NCBI RefSeq assembly: GCF_031082345.1
Contig: NZ_JAVHLH010000186.1
Location: forward strand, 1 to 5,833
From: Brevundimonas sp.
Lineage (GTDB): Bacteria; Pseudomonadota; Alphaproteobacteria; Caulobacterales; Caulobacteraceae
Reading direction: 5' to 3'
Length of the DNA stretch: 5,833 nt
The translations under genes were made by a program, and so were the position numbers. The notes under the pieces were generated by a model. That model saw only the letters and a list, made by a program, of their open reading frames with translations. It ran no database searches and was not told the DNA's origin. Shown here one piece after another: positions 4,751 to 5,833 of this stretch. The stretch's first letter is position 1, and the number at the start of each line of letters is the position of its first letter.

Positions 4751-5833
4751 ATGAGCGATCACGAATCCACCTACGTCCCCAAGACCGGCATCGAGAAGTG
4801 GTTTGACAGCCGCCTGCCGATCATCCGCTTCGGCGCCGACTACATGTCGCTGCCGACCCCGAAGAACCTGAACTACTGGTGGACCTTCGGCGGCATCCTG
4901 GCCCTGTGCCTGGTCATCCAGATCGCCACCGGCGTGATCCTGGCCATGCACTATGTGCCCAACACCGAACTGGCCTTCGCCTCGGTCGAGCGCATCATGC
5001 GCGACGTCAACGGCGGCGACCTGATCCGCTACACCCACGCCAACGGCGCCTCGATGTTCTTCATCGCGGTCTATCTGCACATGCTGCGCGGGCTGTACTA
5101 CGGCTCGTACAAGGCGCCGCGCGAGATGATCTGGATCATCGGCTGCGTGATCTTCTTCCTGATGATCGCCACCGCCTTCCTCGGCTACGTCCTGCCCTGG
5201 GGCCAGATGTCCTTCTGGGGCGCCGAGGTGATCACCAATCTGATCGGGGCCATTCCGGTCATCGGCGAGCCGGTCCTGATCTGGCTGCGCGGCGGTCCGG
5301 CCATCGACAACGCCACGCTGAACCGCTTCTTCTCGCTGCACTATCTGCTGCCGTTCGTGATCGCCGGCTGTGTCGTGCTGCACCTGTGGGCGCTGCACGC
5401 GGCGGGCCAGAACAACCCCGTCGGCATCCTGATCCCGAAGGATCGTCAGGCCAAGGACACCGTGCCGTTCCACCCGTATTTCACGGTCAAGGACGGTTTC
5501 GCGATCGTGCTGTTCCTGATCCTGTTCGCGGTGTTCGTCTTCTTCATGCCGAACGCCCTGGGCCACGCCGACAACTACATCCCGGCCAACGCCCTTCAGA
5601 CCCCTGCGCACATCGTGCCCGAGTGGTACATGCTGCCCTTCTACGCGATCCTGCGCGCCATCCCCGACAAGTTCGGCGGCGTGGTGGCGATGTTCGCGTC
5701 GATCGGGGTGCTGTTCGTCCTGCCCTGGCTCGATACGTCCAAGGTGCGCTCGATGCGCTACCGCCCGACGATGCGGACCTTCTTCATCATCTTCGTGCTG
5801 GTCGGCATGGGCCTCGGCTGGTGCGGGGCGCAG
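4751..5833 (+). CDS. petB: ubiquinol-cytochrome c reductase, cytochrome b subunit (3' partial)
   Basis: Membrane-embedded cytochrome b, which holds the Qo and Qi quinone sites and haems bL and bH of the bc1 complex. The 361 codons present run to the window edge without a stop; full-length proteins are usually somewhat over 400 residues, so the last helices are missing. Haem ligands occur as two pairs, each 14 residues apart: His96/His110 (THANGAS...YLHMLRG) and His197/His211 (SLHYLL...VLHLWALH). The Qo site shows [14 protein letters not shown] (from residue 145) and PEWY (290-293, catalytic-type Glu291). The start follows petA by 17 bases with only a weak purine-rich stretch (GAGAAAA) in front, so coupling to petA translation is likely. 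petC (cytochrome c1) is expected downstream. The sequence is otherwise ordinary for the family. Confidence 0.97.
   Translation, partial: MSDHESTYVPKTGIEKWFDSRLPIIRFGADYMSLPTPKNLNYWWTFGGILALCLVIQIATGVILAMHYVPNTELAFASVERIMRDVNGGDLIRYTHANGASMFFIAVYLHMLRGLYYGSYKAPREMIWIIGCVIFFLMIATAFLGYVLPWGQMSFWGAEVITNLIGAIPVIGEPVLIWLRGGPAIDNATLNRFFSLHYLLPFVIAGCVVLHLWALHAAGQNNPVGILIPKDRQAKDTVPFHPYFTVKDGFAIVLFLILFAVFVFFMPNALGHADNYIPANALQTPAHIVPEWYMLPFYAILRAIPDKFGGVVAMFASIGVLFVLPWLDTSKVRSMRYRPTMRTFFIIFVLVGMGLGWCGAQ

Noticed and set aside
4694..5611. Long minus-strand open frame (305 codons) opposite petB
   Set aside because: It lies antisense to an unmistakable cytochrome b, its translation is rich in Asp, Gln, His and Arg with no domain, and it is explained by the GC-rich third positions of petB.
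1..5833. CRISPR arrays, insertion sequences, tRNA or rRNA genes, prophage or attachment sites
   Set aside because: No regularly spaced direct repeats, transposase motifs, tRNA-like cloverleaf or conserved rRNA segments were seen on either strand; the window is nearly fully coding with a uniform base composition.

Overview
The window is GC-rich, reads almost wall to wall as protein-coding sequence, and has codons strongly biased to G or C in the third position. A cytochrome bc1 operon in the order petA-petB next to a trmL gene, plus a TonB-dependent outer-membrane receptor with a short Sec signal peptide, point to an alphaproteobacterium. Caulobacterales (Caulobacter, Brevundimonas or Phenylobacterium type) is my best guess. 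That placement is inferred from gene content and protein style, not from a marker-gene comparison.

Left half (1-3544, plus strand): a tight three-gene unit. It starts with a TonB-dependent receptor that resembles the OprC/NosA copper receptors and whose start lies off the window. Next is a class I SAM-dependent methyltransferase. The third gene encodes a membrane-anchored TlpA-type thioredoxin whose N-terminal membrane part looks like a degenerate piece of prolipoprotein diacylglyceryl transferase (Lgt). The methyltransferase and TlpA genes overlap by ATGA. The receptor and methyltransferase are bridged by an 18-codon arginine-rich frame that overlaps both neighbours by ATGA. The likely theme is metal (copper) uptake across the outer membrane followed by periplasmic thiol/redox handling; this is inference from the receptor family and gene order.

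Middle (3554-4196): trmL, a tRNA wobble-base 2'-O-methyltransferase, is on the minus strand. It converges on the tlpA-like gene with only 9 bases between them and diverges from petA. The 196-base trmL-petA gap holds a perfect 8-bp inverted repeat with a 3-base spacer and, just before the petA ribosome-binding site, a long bulged hairpin.

Right half (4197-5833, plus strand): petA (Rieske iron-sulfur protein, GTG start, Tat-type anchor) and petB (cytochrome b, cut by the window end). All iron-sulfur and haem ligands visible in this stretch are present. These are subunits of the ubiquinol-cytochrome c reductase of the respiratory chain; petC (cytochrome c1) is expected just downstream. The bc1 part is ordinary. 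The points worth a second look are the receptor's altered copper site, the Lgt-like/TlpA fusion, the mini-frame bridging two genes, and the structured petA leader.
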